Shown here: positions 1 through 11,081 of the stretch, piece after piece
How the letters are laid out: each line of letters begins with the position of its first letter
Numbering within the stretch: the first letter of the stretch is position 1
NCBI RefSeq assembly: GCF_004664715.2
Contig: NC_051069.1
Coordinates: 69,710,647 to 69,774,646, forward strand
Source of the DNA: Peromyscus leucopus
Taxonomy: Eukaryota; Chordata; Mammalia; Rodentia; Cricetidae
Direction: 5' to 3'
Length of the DNA: 64,000 nt
Program-made: the position numbers and the translations under genes
The notes under the pieces: generated by a model
Databases searched by the model: none
What the model was told of the DNA's origin: nothing
The model's input: only the letters and a program-made list of their open reading frames with translations

Positions 1-24
1 CTTTCACAGTCAGCAATATCTCTG

Positions 25-56
25 CTTATTTATTTATTTATTTATTTATTTATTTC
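25..56. repeat. (TTTA)n microsatellite
   Basis: About eight TTTA units in a row with no SINE body attached. It has no visible function. Confidence 0.9.
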
Positions 57-1768
57 ATTTACTTTTGTTTTAGGAATTGGGAATTTAAGAATTTTAGGAA
101 TTGAGAAGGAATTGGAACTTTTTGGGAAGAAGTTGACATCATCTGACTTTCTAAAGAAAAATGGTTGTGAGAGGAACAAGATGAGGTAAAAAACAGTTTG
201 GAATCTTACTCCTGTATATTATATACCACTTGCCAACTGATGCCATGTCTGCATTTCTCTACACTGTCTGTTTTAAGAGGCAAAGGGGATTTCAGATCAA
301 TAAAAGCCCAGGCCCTTGGCCAGCAGCACCTGACCAGAATCGTCCGGGGAACTAATCTCTTCACAGTAACTCAGAGGCAGGAGGATAGCATTCTGACTAC
401 TCACATGCCTTGTCTTTCACACTGAGTGAAGCCACAGGAGATCAGGGCAGTAGCCCCAGACAGAAAATGTGCTTTGCAACGTGACCTCTCTACTGTCTAC
501 AAAGATCACGGTGCCAGGCCTGACAGCCACAGCATGGAACACTCGGCCTTCATCTCCTCGGCACTCAAGGAGAAAACGCAATTGGAAATTTGCAGAGTTG
601 TCCAAGCCCTAATAGTTGTAGGTCCAGCCTGAGCCAACTGACTGCCCCTGCTGACTTCCTAGCCCTCATTTCCATCTGTCTTTAAGGATATGTCTTTTTG
701 CTGTTGCATTTCCCCACAGTGTACCTGCTGGGTTAGTTTAACCCTCACCGAACTGCCCTCGGAGATACAACAATGCATGAAAGAAACCACCTTTGAGGCT
801 CAGTGTTGGTGCCTTTCGTGGACAATGTCCACAAACACCAGGAGGCCATGATTCAACAGTCCCTTCTCATTACCAGATAGGTACAACCTTGAGCACGGTG
901 CTTTTGGGACATAGTTTTCATTTGATTTCAGTCCATGTTAAGGCTTGGACAAGTTTGATTCTGAGTTTATCTTACTAGCTATTCCAAGTCGAGCCTAAAC
1001 TCAAACTTGCAGGCTTCTTAGATGTGTATGTGCATATGTGTTATATGTATGTATGTATGTGTACATTATACATGCACATGCATGTGTCTCTCTGTGTGCA
1101 TTGTGGGTGTGTATTCGTTTTTCTGAGTCCTCCCTCTGTAGGACATATCAAGACAGATCTCTGCAGTGTGTGCCCTGTCATGCAGGGAGACCCAGGCTGA
1201 ATTTTGTTTACGAGACCCATGTCATTCTTTTCTTCCTCCTTTCCTTGTTGGACTTTCCATAAAGTTCCGGCACCTGCTTTCCATAAAGATACCGAGAAGA
1301 GAATTATTTATTCTTGAAGCACAAGGAAGTTACTTAAAGATTTGTCTGCCAGGGGCATTGTTGTTCGTAAGGACCATTATATCAAGGATGTGAAACTTAC
1401 GATGTTCAATCACGATTATCAACTTGACAGGATTTAGAATCAAACCTGTAGGGCATGTCTGTGAAGGTTTTCTAAACTTGATTGAGGTAGAAGACGTTCC
1501 CTACATGTGAGCAGCACCATCTCATTGGCTCAGGTCTCAGGCTGTGTGAAGCAGAAAGGGAACAGAGCATGCTGTTTTCTCTGCTTTCCCGGTGGGAGAA
1601 CAATGTGATCAGGCACCTCCTGTTCCTGCTGCAGTGTCTTCCCTGCAGGGATGGCCTGTACCTTCCAAGAGTGAATAGCCCCTTCCTCCCTTAAGCGGTC
1701 AGGAACTTCATCACAGCAACAAGGAAAGCAACTGGTTAAAACTAGAACCAATGGGTTTTCTTTTTGAG

Positions 1769-1770
<2 letters not shown>
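57..1770. other. Single-copy intergenic sequence, nothing recognised
   Basis: I see no exon-like ORF, SINE or LINE in this interval apart from a TG/ATGT-rich low-complexity patch at 1021-1100. ORFs in all frames are under 80 codons and do not resemble known proteins. Very old, decayed repeats cannot be excluded by eye. Confidence 0.5.
1021..1100. repeat. TG/ATGT-rich low-complexity patch
   Basis: Imperfect alternation of TG, ATGT and ACATGC blocks (three ATGT units in a row near 1047). It resembles a degenerated purine-pyrimidine microsatellite. Confidence 0.6.
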
Positions 1771-1808
<38 letters not shown>

Positions 1809-1826
1809 ACACGTGTGTGTGTGTGC
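1771..1826. repeat. (TG)n microsatellite
   Basis: About 18 uninterrupted GT units, then a short CACACG interruption and more GT. It grew within the tail region of the adjoining antisense B3 SINE. Confidence 0.95.
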
Positions 1827-1968
1827 ACTTACATGTGTGGAGGTCAGAGGACAATTTGTGGCAGTCGGGTCTGTTCCCTTCTTCTACCATGTGGGTTCTG
1901 GAGACTCAAATCACATCCTCAGACTTAGTGGCAAGTCCTTTTGCCTGCTGAGCTCTCTCAAAAGCCCC
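1771..1968 (-). mobile_element. B3/B2-family SINE, antisense, with a (TG)n tail
   Basis: From 1836 the plus strand reads as the complement of a B3 body: a 'ggaggtcagagg' block, a 'accatgtgggttctgg' block (B-box half) and a 'tgctgagctctctc' end corresponding to the SINE start. The 1771-1826 segment is a (TG)n tract in the position of the CA-rich SINE tail. These tRNA-derived SINEs are transcribed by RNA polymerase III. Several point differences from the consensus suggest an old, inactive copy. Confidence 0.8.
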
Positions 1969-2675
1969 AAATGTGACTTGCTATTGGGACTGAGAAAGAG
2001 CCAAGAGGGGAAAGAGGAGAGCCTTGGGCCACAGCACTGTGGGGAATGTGAGGATAGGCATCTTCACTTGAGACTGCCAGAAACAAACTCTCTTTGCTTG
2101 CATTTGTGATTTTGGACAGCATCTTAATGATTTCACACAAAGCTCTATATATTTCACTTGTGGTGCTTTAAGCATTGGGGGGTAGGTGGGGTGGGGTGGA
2201 GGGGGTATGGTTCACTATTTTTATTTGATGTCAGAATGGGGAGCTTTCTCTCCTGAGTCTGTTGGAAGATGTCAGCAGATCATTCTGTAAAGGCAGTGAT
2301 GAGAACAGTGAGTGAGTCACTCCATCAAAGGAATACAGCTTTGTGGCTAGCTCTTATTTCTTGTTTCTTTGTGAACCAATTTTTCAGACTTAAGAAACAC
2401 ACACTGATGAATAGTAAAATTTCATATCACCCAGAGGCAGCCATAAAGATAATGGACTGTCATTTGCTGTGGGGAGGAAAACAGTGTTTTGTTTAGTCCA
2501 GGGGAACAAGAATGAAAGAGGCAAACCTAATCAACAATAAAGAGCTATGCATTAAAATTCAGAGCTCAAAATTTGGTCATAGCAATAGTGCATCCCACAA
2601 ATACCTCCGGTGAATTATATATGTCAGTGTTGCAAATAATTAGATTTTACAGGAAAAAGAGTAAGCAGCAATTGT

Positions 2676-2676
<1 letters not shown>
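1969..2676. other. Single-copy sequence with a short G-rich run
   Basis: No gene or interspersed repeat recognised. The only structured part is the G-rich run at 2177-2205, listed separately. Confidence 0.5.
2177..2205 (+). other. Potential G-quadruplex motif
   Basis: Within 29 bases there are runs of 6, 4, 4 and 5 G separated by loops of 1-5 bases, which satisfies the usual four-run pattern on the plus strand. Folding is inferred, not shown. Confidence 0.5.

Positions 2677-2717
<41 letters not shown>
2677..2717. repeat. (GT)n microsatellite
   Basis: About 20 perfect GT units in otherwise single-copy sequence. Confidence 0.95.
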
Positions 2718-2719
<2 letters not shown>

Positions 2720-3399
2720 TCTGTCCATTAACAAACTTTACAGAACTTACCAGCATCATTATCTGATCAATGTGTAGCCACACCCAGCATAAATAATTCA
2801 CACATCACTGTCTCTACCTTGCATTGCTGATGAATGGGATGCCTGCTTCCCATACCCCTCAGCAGGCATTTTACTGAGAAATTTCTGTGAAGAGAATGTG
2901 CTAGGATCTCACAGTGTCTATAATCAGGGTTTTCCTTTTGAGTATGATACAATAACTTCCATTTTCCTATGACTAAGTGAGAAAGCAGTTACCCCTTTAC
3001 CTTCACATACAATTAGACATGTAGGAACAGAGGGCTTAATGTTTTTGAGGCTCTTAGTCAACACTGAATAAGAACTCCTAAAATGAATTGAGTCCCAGCG
3101 CCCCCTACAGGTGGGTGTAGACATTGAAGAGGTTCTTTGGATGTTAGGACCACAAATGTGTTCTGGACTGTCAGGAGGCCCACTTCATCACAGGTTAGAA
3201 CTGAACCAGTTGCTCCTGTACCCAGCTTTCAACAGAGCAGGAAGATACACATTTTGGCATGGAAACTAACAACGCCTGGTGTTGTAAAGGTGGGAGAACA
3301 CCAGTCCGCTCAACTTCGACGTGCAAGGAAAGCTTAGCCCAGAGAGACAAGATACTTGGCATCCTTTGTGGATACTTAGAGGACAGAATACCAACTACA
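2718..3399. other. Single-copy sequence, nothing recognised
   Basis: No coding signature or transposon family recognised. ORFs here are under 70 codons. Confidence 0.45.
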
Positions 3400-3434
3400 A
3401 ATATATATCTATATATCTATATCTATATCTATTT
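3400..3434. repeat. (ATATCT)n-type AT-rich microsatellite
   Basis: Short TATATC/TATC alternation immediately before the LTR at 3455. Confidence 0.8.
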
Positions 3435-3454
3435 ATTTTAAAGGAGAAGTCATA

Positions 3455-3777
3455 TGTCTTAGTTAGGGTTTCTATTGCTTTGAAGAGGCACCGAGACCAT
3501 GGCAACTCTTATAAAGGAACATTTAATTGGGGTAGCTTACATTTTCAGAGGTTCAGTTCATTATCATCATGGTGGGACATGACAGCGTGCAGGCAGACAT
3601 GGGGCTGGCTACATCTTGATCAGAAGGCAACAGGAAGTGGTCTGAGACACTGGGCAGTATCTTGAGCATATATGAGACCTCAGCACCCGCCTCCACAGTG
3701 ACACACTTCCTCTAACAAGGCCACACCTTCTAATAGTGCCACTCCCTTTGGGGGCCATTTTCTTTCAAACCACCACA
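3455..3777 (-). mobile_element. Solo LTR, ERVL-MaLR-like, minus strand
   Basis: On the plus strand the block runs from 'tgtcttagttagggtttc' to 'caaaccaccaca', so the element has TG...CA ends. Flanks 'tcata' (3450-3454) and 'tcaca' (3778-3782) form a 5-bp target-site duplication with one mismatch. The complement carries a purine-rich 'ggtttgaa' start and a 'ctaactaagaca' end, resembling mammalian MaLR LTRs. There is no internal region, so it is a solo LTR left by recombination. It belongs to the same family as the copy at 61114-61551, in opposite orientation. The exact subfamily name is uncertain. Confidence 0.75.
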
Positions 3778-4929
3778 TCACACCATGTGAATTCTTAATC
3801 CATATTAAGTAATTAAAATGAGCAGGACTGCTGCTGGCAGCTGTGGTTGATTTAATGCCTTAGTGATTTTCAGGAATTGTAGGTACCCTGCTATGTTGTC
3901 TCGGTAGAAATCGCACTGTGCTTCAGCCTGAAGGTACAGTAGCACCCTGCATCCCGTGAAAGTCATTCCTAATTTGTGTCTCCTCTGTACTTCAACCCGC
4001 CTCCAAGTTTCTAAACTTTCCAAGGTTTTTTTTTAAATTTTTTTTTTTTGGATCAGCAATACATACACTTATTATTGAAAGAGAAAGGTTATGGGATGTA
4101 ATGTTCTTTTGAAGAAAAAACAATTCCTAAGTCATAATCAGCTTGCTCAGCTTCCTGACATTGCAACTATCCTAGGTTTTTTACTTAATAAGAACATTAA
4201 AATTCAAGAGTGGACTTTGAAAAAAACAAAACAATTAAATCCTGTATAGCAAGGCTTTTTTTTTTTTTTTTTTTTGGATGATATTTCCTGGGCCCCAATG
4301 GTTCTATGTAACATAACAAATTATTTTAAATCATAAGCTCTCAGAAACACCACCATTTTGTAGGTTTATGGTCCATTATTCTATCAGGCTGATGTTTACA
4401 GTTCTTATGGAGGAATGAGAGACCTTGAACTGTTTAGGGCTGACGATAATATGTGGGTCAGTAGGAGAGAGGGAACCAAGGGCTGATGGCTCCCATGGCT
4501 GTTCTTACCTCTCAGTCTATAGTAAGCTTGAAGACTTGCTAAAATCTGTCTCAAAGACTCCTGGGGGCAGATGTTAACAGCTGGGAAAAAAGTTGATCTT
4601 TTGGTTCGAAGCTTTGCCAAATCAAATATTCGTCTCATAGTTGACACTTTGTGCATTTTTGTTATACTTTCAATTGTTTCGATTCCTGGGACTTTGTTTA
4701 CATTTTTAGTTTCAGAGCTGTATAGTTTAATGGAGGTATCTGTAAGAGAAAAATGGATTTCATGGTGAATATATACACTCCTGTGTACATGCTTCATATG
4801 TGGATAGATGAATGAAATAAACAAAAGCCCTCTGGTTTATGGCATTTCTATTTTGGTACAGCTGACGACTTCAATACCTCAATGACAAGGCAGTTTCAGA
4901 AATAAGAGAATAGTATAATGAGCTGGTCA
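3778..4929. other. Single-copy sequence with poly(T) runs
   Basis: Contains T-rich runs at 4026-4050 and 4256-4275 without recognisable SINE bodies. A 139-codon frame on the minus strand (4405-4824) is the longest non-repeat ORF in this part. It has no recognisable domain and is treated as chance. Confidence 0.45.
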
Positions 4930-4930
4930 A

Positions 4931-4961
<31 letters not shown>

Positions 4962-4966
4962 TATAA
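4930..4966. repeat. (TA)n microsatellite
   Basis: About ten TA units followed by ACACAC and more TA. Confidence 0.9.
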
Positions 4967-6963
4967 ATAGCAACACCTCAAATCACCTAGCCTTTAGGAA
5001 CTGCCAAATATCAAAACCACTTCCTACACATTGCTCTGAAACTCACTCCCGACTCAGCACTCAAACCTCTCAAGAGACACTATTATCAAGGTGGGGAATG
5101 GTAAAGCACTGTGGTACCCAGAGGTGTAGTCCTGATGAGGAGGAAGCAGAGTGCTTCTAAAAACCTCAGAGAAAAACCACAACAGCAAAGCCTTCCTGCC
5201 TTTAATTGGCAGCCCTAGGATATCTGGAGGTCAGGGTTCAGAAGGTAGCAATCTGGCTGGGAGTGTCTTAGGTGGTCTTTGATGGTGTTCACTCAGGAAG
5301 CCTGGCATTTGATGAGTGGCAGTGGCGGGGGTGAGCGAAGGACAGGCAAGGGTAGAGAACACACTTGCAGAGGAAATGCATTGTGGCGACAGCTGCTGCA
5401 CATCTGGACCCCTCACCACAGCTTTCATGCACCGAGTATTTTTCTTTTTTAATTTTATTTTAAATTTAGACTTGTCTTTTATTGTGTGTTACTTCACAAA
5501 GCCTTTTCTATTTAGGTGGTTCATATACTTCTTCTTAGTTGATCGTTCAGGAGGGTTCTAGGACACATACGGGAAGCAGTGCCTTCTGTCCCCCATCACT
5601 TACTTCACTTCTTCCCGTTCACTCCACCAATTAAGGAAGTGTGCTGCTGCTCCTTTATGGAAAGTGTTCACATTCACATCAAGATTTCCACTCGAATGCC
5701 CACAGAATTTTTTTTTTCAATATCAGTAATATTGGGCTCATTTCATGTGTCCCTCAACTGATGGAGGAAGCAAATTTGATTGCACTCATACAATGGAAAG
5801 CAAGTCAGCATTATGATGAAGGAACTACTGAAAAATGTAAACCATCAGCGAAAATAATTCAGGCACAGCAGAAGAACACACTGTACAGTTCTAGTCCTAA
5901 GGAACTCCCTTAGTTTAAACTGTGGCCAAGAATACTGGATACCTGGGCTAGGGGCAAAGAAAAGGGATTGACAGAGTTATATGTGAATATTTTGGGAGGA
6001 AGCAAAGAGTGTGCATTTTGCAACATTTATTAAAATGTACAATTTGTGAAATATGTTTTACTTTTCTTTTTGTATAGTTGTATCTCGTGGCTCAGTATTC
6101 ACTGTATTTACAGAGACACATTTGTACTAAAGAGGGAAGACTCCTAAGCTGATGGGTTACAGAGAAAACCATCTAGCCGAAGTCCGAGCAGATCAGTGAG
6201 TAGGAGTCCTTCCTTCATGACCAGGATGGAAAGAGTCCAAGGGTATTCTATGTTGCTTTGAGGAGTCCCACAGAGCTTTTGAGGTCTTGGTCGGTGGTGG
6301 CTAACAAAGGCTCTTCAGGAAAGAAGGAGTGTAAGGATTGATTGGCTTGTGGAACCACACACGAGAATCAGTATGTAATCCCTAGGAAGCACACAGGTAT
6401 CTACAATGTCCGAAAATCTCCAGGCAATTCCAACTTCCATTCTTTGAGGATCTACAAGAGTTCTCCCATCTGGGGTGAGGGTAATCCTATCAAACTGGCT
6501 TGCCCAATCAGGAGGTTAACAGTATACTCAGTGAAAATGGAGCGCCGGCCGCCCCATTTTCTGTTTTCCGAGCTCTGTGCTCACCTTGTGAACTTTCCCA
6601 CAGGCAGGGTCCCATCAGTTCCTCTGATGGTTGCCAGCAGCAACTGGAGTGACACTTTCCTCCTTGTTCCTGCTGAAGATTAGCTTTTCTCTTAGGGCAG
6701 TCTGAATTAGGCAGTGTTCCTGCATCGAGACTCATTGCCAAGGGACATGCTATTGTCTGTTGCTGAGTAATCATGGGGGGGGGGGGCTGGGATTACCTGG
6801 ACCAGCCCAGTATTTCTGAGCCTGCATGGGGGAGTCAGCCTGAATCAACCTGGTGGCATGGCAAAGTGGAAGGTGATCAATCAATACTGGGGCAAAGATA
6901 AGCATTCTCCACCTTTCTCTGGTTTCTTATATCCCATGATCATTGGACACCCAATTGATCTAT
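4967..6963. other. Single-copy sequence with a G12 run
   Basis: No gene or transposon recognised over nearly 2 kb. A run of 12 G occupies 6775-6786, and a GC-rich 'gcgccggccgcccc' patch lies at 6542-6555. Frames at 6342-6683 (113 codons) and 5641-5913 (90 codons) look like chance ORFs with no known motifs. Confidence 0.45.
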
Positions 6964-7050
<87 letters not shown>

Positions 7051-7100
7051 CTCTCTCTTTCTCTTCCTTCCTTCCTTCCTTTCTTTCTTTCTTTCTTTCC

Positions 7101-7142
<42 letters not shown>

Positions 7143-7212
7143 CTTTCTTTCCCTTCCTTCCTTCCTTCCTTCCTTCCTTCCTTCCTTCCTTCCTTCCTTC
7201 CTTCCTTCCTTC

Positions 7213-7275
<63 letters not shown>

Positions 7276-7281
7276 TCCTTT
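6964..7281. repeat. 318-bp (CTTT)n/(CTTC)n polypyrimidine microsatellite
   Basis: A pure-pyrimidine plus strand built of CTTT blocks, an interior CTTC/CTTCC block (about 7155-7215), and CTTT again, with short CTCT interruptions near 7050 and 7140. The long open frames on both strands (peptides of F/L/S or K/E/R) result from the repeat, not from coding. Tracts of this kind are length-unstable and can form triplex (H-) DNA. Confidence 0.98.
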
Positions 7282-7845
7282 TTGCTTAAAACCAGCCACA
7301 GAGCTCTTCTATATGTTAATATTATAGCTAATATTTAAGTTGTAATCCTTCAGCTGTGTTTCTTCTCCAATCAGTGCTATGTAAAATCTTTGACACTAAG
7401 GAATTTGGACTCCAGTTTAAGGATATTATTGGGCAGGCCACACTGACACAACCTGTTTGTTCACTTTCTATGTATTTCAAATTGTTTAAAGTAAACAGCA
7501 AAAGAAAGGATAAAAGGAATTGAAACATGAAATATGAATGCTACATATTTCAGTGAAGTAAAAACAAAAACAAAACAAAAAACCCAAAGTGCTACCAACA
7601 AGGGCTGATGAAGTTGTTCTCTGGTGAGGCAGCTAAGTCAAGTAGGATGATGCTTTCCATCATCTCATAAGTAATAATGTGGATATTGAGTTTGTAGAGA
7701 TTATTTCAGTGCACTTTGTTAACTTTGTTTTTTTAAAAAAATTTTGTAAGTGTTTAGTAAAATAGGTAAAAGTTTAATGAGAATCAGTTATACCTGAGGA
7801 TTAAAAAAGGTAGCATATTTAATAAATGACTGGAAAAATATATTT
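7282..7845. other. Single-copy sequence, nothing recognised
   Basis: AT-rich with an (AAAAC)-like patch at 7558-7585. No transposon or coding signal recognised. Confidence 0.45.
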
Positions 7846-8028
7846 TGATACAAGGTTTCTAGTCCAGGCTGGTCTCGAACCCCCTTAGTATGTAGGAGGG
7901 CCTTGAAATTCTGATCTTCTTGCCTGAGTCTCCTGAGTGGAATGACAGGCATGTGTCACCACACACAGTTTCTACAAAGTGCTATGAATCAAATCCAGGG
8001 CCTTATTCATGCTACATCCCTAACCCCA
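7846..8028 (-). mobile_element. B4-like SINE (B1 half plus ID half), antisense
   Basis: An antisense B1-like half (7850-7972: 'ccaggctggtctcgaac', then 'tgacaggcatgtgtcacc') is followed directly by an antisense ID-like half (7981-8028: 'aatccagggcc', 'gctacatccctaacccc'). On the minus strand this gives ID then B1, the arrangement of B4 SINEs. Divergence is high, so the copy is old. Confidence 0.65.
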
Positions 8029-8084
8029 GAAGATTGGAAATTATTATTATTGTAGTTTAAAGGTATTTATTTACTATTTTAATT

Positions 8085-8267
8085 TCATGTGTATAAGTGT
8101 TTAGCCTGTATATTTATCTGTGCACTCTGTGTGTGCCTGGTGCCTACAGAGGAGGGTATCAGATTGCCTGAAGTTAAGGACACTTGTGAGTCATCATGTG
8201 GATCCTGGGAACTGAACCTGGATCTGCTGTAAGAATAGCAAGCACTTCTAACCAGTGAGTCTGAAGT
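8085..8267 (-). mobile_element. B2 SINE, antisense, old
   Basis: Complement of B2: 'gtgcctacagaggagggtatcagat' corresponds to the 'gatctgatgccctcttctg' portion, 'gatcctgggaactgaacc' is the B-box region, and 'aaccagtgagtctgaagtcc' is the degenerate promoter end. The GT-rich 8085-8140 segment is the tail side. Confidence 0.75.
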
Positions 8268-9009
8268 CCCATGGATATTGTTTTGAGGCAGAAAATATTT
8301 CTCTAAGATGATCATAAAATGAGAGTCTAGCCTGTACAGTGATGACGTAACTGCCATCTGCAGCTATCTTCAAATGGTGTTTGAAGTTACAAAGAGAAGT
8401 AAAGGGTAATATGATCCTAAGAAAAAGTGAGCAAGTGAACAGCCCCACCCAGACCTCTTGTCCAAGACCCATGAATAGAAGACCCTACATTCAGTATATT
8501 ACACATTTGGGAATAATACACAGCCACATTTTTAAAAACTATAGAATAAGCCCCAAAGAGCAACCTTTCTGCTTAGTTTGGGGGAGCAATCATGTAAGGC
8601 AATAAATAGGAAGGATTTATGTTCTCTCTTCAGTGTCTAATATCAGAAGCCCAGCACACAGCTGTATTAGTAAGCATAATACAGTCACTAAAAAGAAAAA
8701 GAAAAAAAATTTCTTTTGAAATTAAAACCAAAGGAACAGAAAGGAGATGTTTTATGTATAAAATATGTTTTAGTAAAAGCAGAATTTGCAAGCAATTTCA
8801 AGCATTGACAAATAAATAATTAATGGAGCTGATTAAAAATGTGGGTATCAATGATGAAAAGTATTAGTGTTGCCTCTGGGGTGGCAAGTGGTCCTGAACG
8901 TGTCTGGGGGAAAGTTGGCACTTGCTATAGTATTTGTAATACTAAACAAAACTACACCAGCTTTTCTGCTTGCCCTGCTCCATGCAGTGTCTCTCTTCCC
9001 CCACCCCCA
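8268..9009. other. Single-copy sequence, nothing recognised
   Basis: AT-rich sequence with no recognisable gene or repeat. An A/G-rich run lies at 8690-8712. Confidence 0.45.
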
Positions 9010-9112
9010 GACAGGATCATACTCTGTAGCTCAGGATATCCTAGAATTCGTGATCATCCTGCCTCAGCCTCTGGAGCACTGAGATTACAGATACATGTCA
9101 CCACTCCAGGCC
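9010..9112 (-). mobile_element. B1 SINE, antisense, old
   Basis: Reads as the complement of B1: 'acaggatcatactctgtagc', then 'cctgcctcagcctctgg', then 'gagattacagatacatgtca'. B1 is a 7SL-derived SINE mobilised by L1. Numerous substitutions indicate an old copy. Confidence 0.8.
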
Positions 9113-9500
9113 TGCACTCTACTTAGCCCCTCAGATGTGTGAACCTTCTTGCAGATGGTTCTTCTCAGTTGTTGACTTTCATTGCATTTTACTGAGAATG
9201 AGAAGAAAGAGAGGAGAGCATTGTAACCTTCCATCCCTGAATCTGCTTTAGCTCGTTCCTCTATGTGCATGAACATGCAATGATTCTTCCTGGTATTAAT
9301 GCACTTTCTGGATACTGTGTTTGTTGTCTCCAACTGCTGACTCCTTTTTTGATGCATACTTCTAACTGATGTATAAACTAACACTGTTTCTATGTATACT
9401 TTCCAGTAATAAGATAAAAGATAATCTGCTCTTACCTACTTTCCACAACAGAGCAGGTCTTACATGTGTGAGGCTTCTTGCCTTGAATGTTCTTTTGGTG
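9113..9500. other. Single-copy sequence, nothing recognised
   Basis: Interval between two antisense B1 copies with no feature I can name. Confidence 0.45.
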
Positions 9501-9650
9501 TTTTTGAGACAGGGCCTTTCTGTGTAGACTTGGCTGTTCTGGAATTTTCTCAGTAGACCAGGCTGACATTGAATTTATAGAGATCCACCTGCCTCTGCGC
9601 CCCCATACCCCTGTGTTGGGATTAAAGTTGTACACCACCAATGCCTGGCA
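9501..9650 (-). mobile_element. B1 SINE, antisense
   Basis: Starts at the T-rich tail side 'tttttgagacagggcctttc', continues through 'gatccacctgcctctgc', and ends 'gggattaaagttgtacacca...tgcctggca', the complement of the B1 5' end. Near full length. Confidence 0.9.
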
Positions 9651-10039
9651 CAAGCGAGACATGTACCTTTTTCTCCATCCTTTCTTTTATTCTGTTTTTT
9701 TTTCAATACTGTAATGAATTCATGAGTGTATTGTACTGTTTGTACTCTGTCTGCTAATGCGACTTCTCACAGAGGTGCTGCTATCTCCATGATACAGTGA
9801 TTCTTTACATATGTGGGCAGTGGAGACAGACACAAAGACCATCAACAGATGCTTGAAAACTTTGATAGAATCAGACCCTAAACACACTGCATTTTCTACA
9901 TTTAAATCCACAAAATCACTTACATACAGTGACTCTAAGTTTTGTGTTGAGGTATAATAGCAAAACTAGGAAGAATTTATCTTTCTTTCATAGATCTATT
10001 CTTACTGTATGTAGGTTTTCGCAATCTTGTCACATAATT
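9651..10039. other. Single-copy sequence, nothing recognised
   Basis: No gene or transposon signature seen. Confidence 0.4.
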
Positions 10040-10165
10040 CCTTTTTTTTCTTCTTTCTTTAGATCCAGATATTTTTGTTTGTAGCTTAATGGGGGCCCTT
10101 TCTGGACTTTCTTTGTCATGTCTGAGTTACCAGTAGCATGGCCCTTGTACTTTGGGGCATTATTA
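10040..10165 (-). pseudogene. Possible remnant of a Tigger/CENP-B-like transposase N-terminus
   Basis: The minus strand encodes a stretch centred on 'GNSDMTKKVQKGPPLS' followed by a Lys-rich 'YLDLKKEEKK' segment. This resembles the start of pogo/Tigger-type transposases and CENPBD1-like proteins, where a 'GNSDMPK...PLSEK...LDLIRKEKK' stretch precedes the CENP-B helix-turn-helix. The frame stays open to 10440 but the match covers only about 35 residues, after which it ends at a stop next to an A-rich run. I read it as a fragment of a DNA-transposon-derived coding sequence, not a gene. The homology is from memory. Confidence 0.4.
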
Positions 10166-10784
10166 AGTAAAATAAGTGCTACTTGAGCTTGAGCCCTGGA
10201 ATACAGCAACTGATAACTAAGAGAGTCGCTGACTGAAGGGTAGGTAGTGTAAATATATACAGGGTGGATACTTTGGATAAACAGATGCTTGACATCCTCA
10301 GCAGAACAGAGCAGGGTGGAGGTAGGTTCCATCATGTGCACAGATCCAAACTTTAAAATTGTTTCTGGAGTCATACATTTGCTAGTTTGGGTACAGTGGA
10401 CAGGTTGCTTGGAAACTGAAATCTTAGAAAGCAAAGCCATGGATAAGGGAGGACTAGAGCCTACAGAGATAAAACATCATAAAACAAAACCCCTGTGATC
10501 ACTTCCAAGGGTTGAATATTGATCTTTACTGAGGGAAGAGCTAAGATTTAGCATGGAAGGATGGGTTTTGTTTGAGTTGGGAGAGTCTCATAAAATGACT
10601 GATGGAAAATGTATGGGCAGGAAGGAATGAGAAGGACATGTCTCTGGGCATTGAAATTCCTAGTAGACTAAGGAAAATGGTCAACATGGAAGCTCCATTT
10701 GAAGAGCTTTTCTTCTCTTCAGCTACTCTGTCCTGTCATTGACCAGATTCTCCAAATCAATGTGTCTATGGCATACTTGGAAGA
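10166..10784. other. Single-copy sequence, nothing recognised
   Basis: The reading frame upstream of the transposase-like remnant continues through here on the minus strand, but I see no further similarity. Confidence 0.4.
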
Positions 10785-10921
10785 TTATAAATATATAGAA
10801 AGGTAAATTAAAGAAACAATCAATAAATCTAAATAGTGACTTTAAACATTACTTTATTCTTATAAATATATAGAAAGATAAAGAAACAATAAATCTAAAC
10901 TGTGACTTTAAACATTACTTT
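10785..10921. repeat. Imperfect tandem duplication of a ~62-71 bp AT-rich unit
   Basis: Unit 1 (10785-10855) and unit 2 (10860-10921) both begin 'ttataaatatatagaaag' and both end 'gactttaaacattacttt'. They differ by small deletions (9 bp in total) and a few substitutions, and a 4-bp joint separates them. Confidence 0.9.
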
Positions 10922-11081
10922 CTTGTATGGGCTTTTGACCTTTTGTTTTCTTTTTATAATTAGGTTTTAGTTATACAAATATGTCTCCTTATAATGTAAA
11001 GGAAACCCTGAAACCAAGGGCATCTTTTCCAAGAATTTAGGTGAATGCCATGTGGTCGCAAGGTTGACCAGTATCCCAGGA

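Noticed and set aside
4405..4824. 139-codon minus-strand ORF in single-copy sequence
   Set aside because: It has no recognised motif, signal or domain, no supporting splice or promoter context, and AT-rich composition in which such frames occur by chance.
6858..7338. Three overlapping ORFs of 119-143 codons rich in F/L/S or K/E/R
   Set aside because: They are translations of the CTTT/CTTC microsatellite on both strands and carry no protein signature.
10030..10440. 136-codon minus-strand ORF as a gene
   Set aside because: Only the last ~40 residues resemble a transposase N-terminus; the rest has no similarity and the match stops at once. Kept only as a pseudogene-like remnant.
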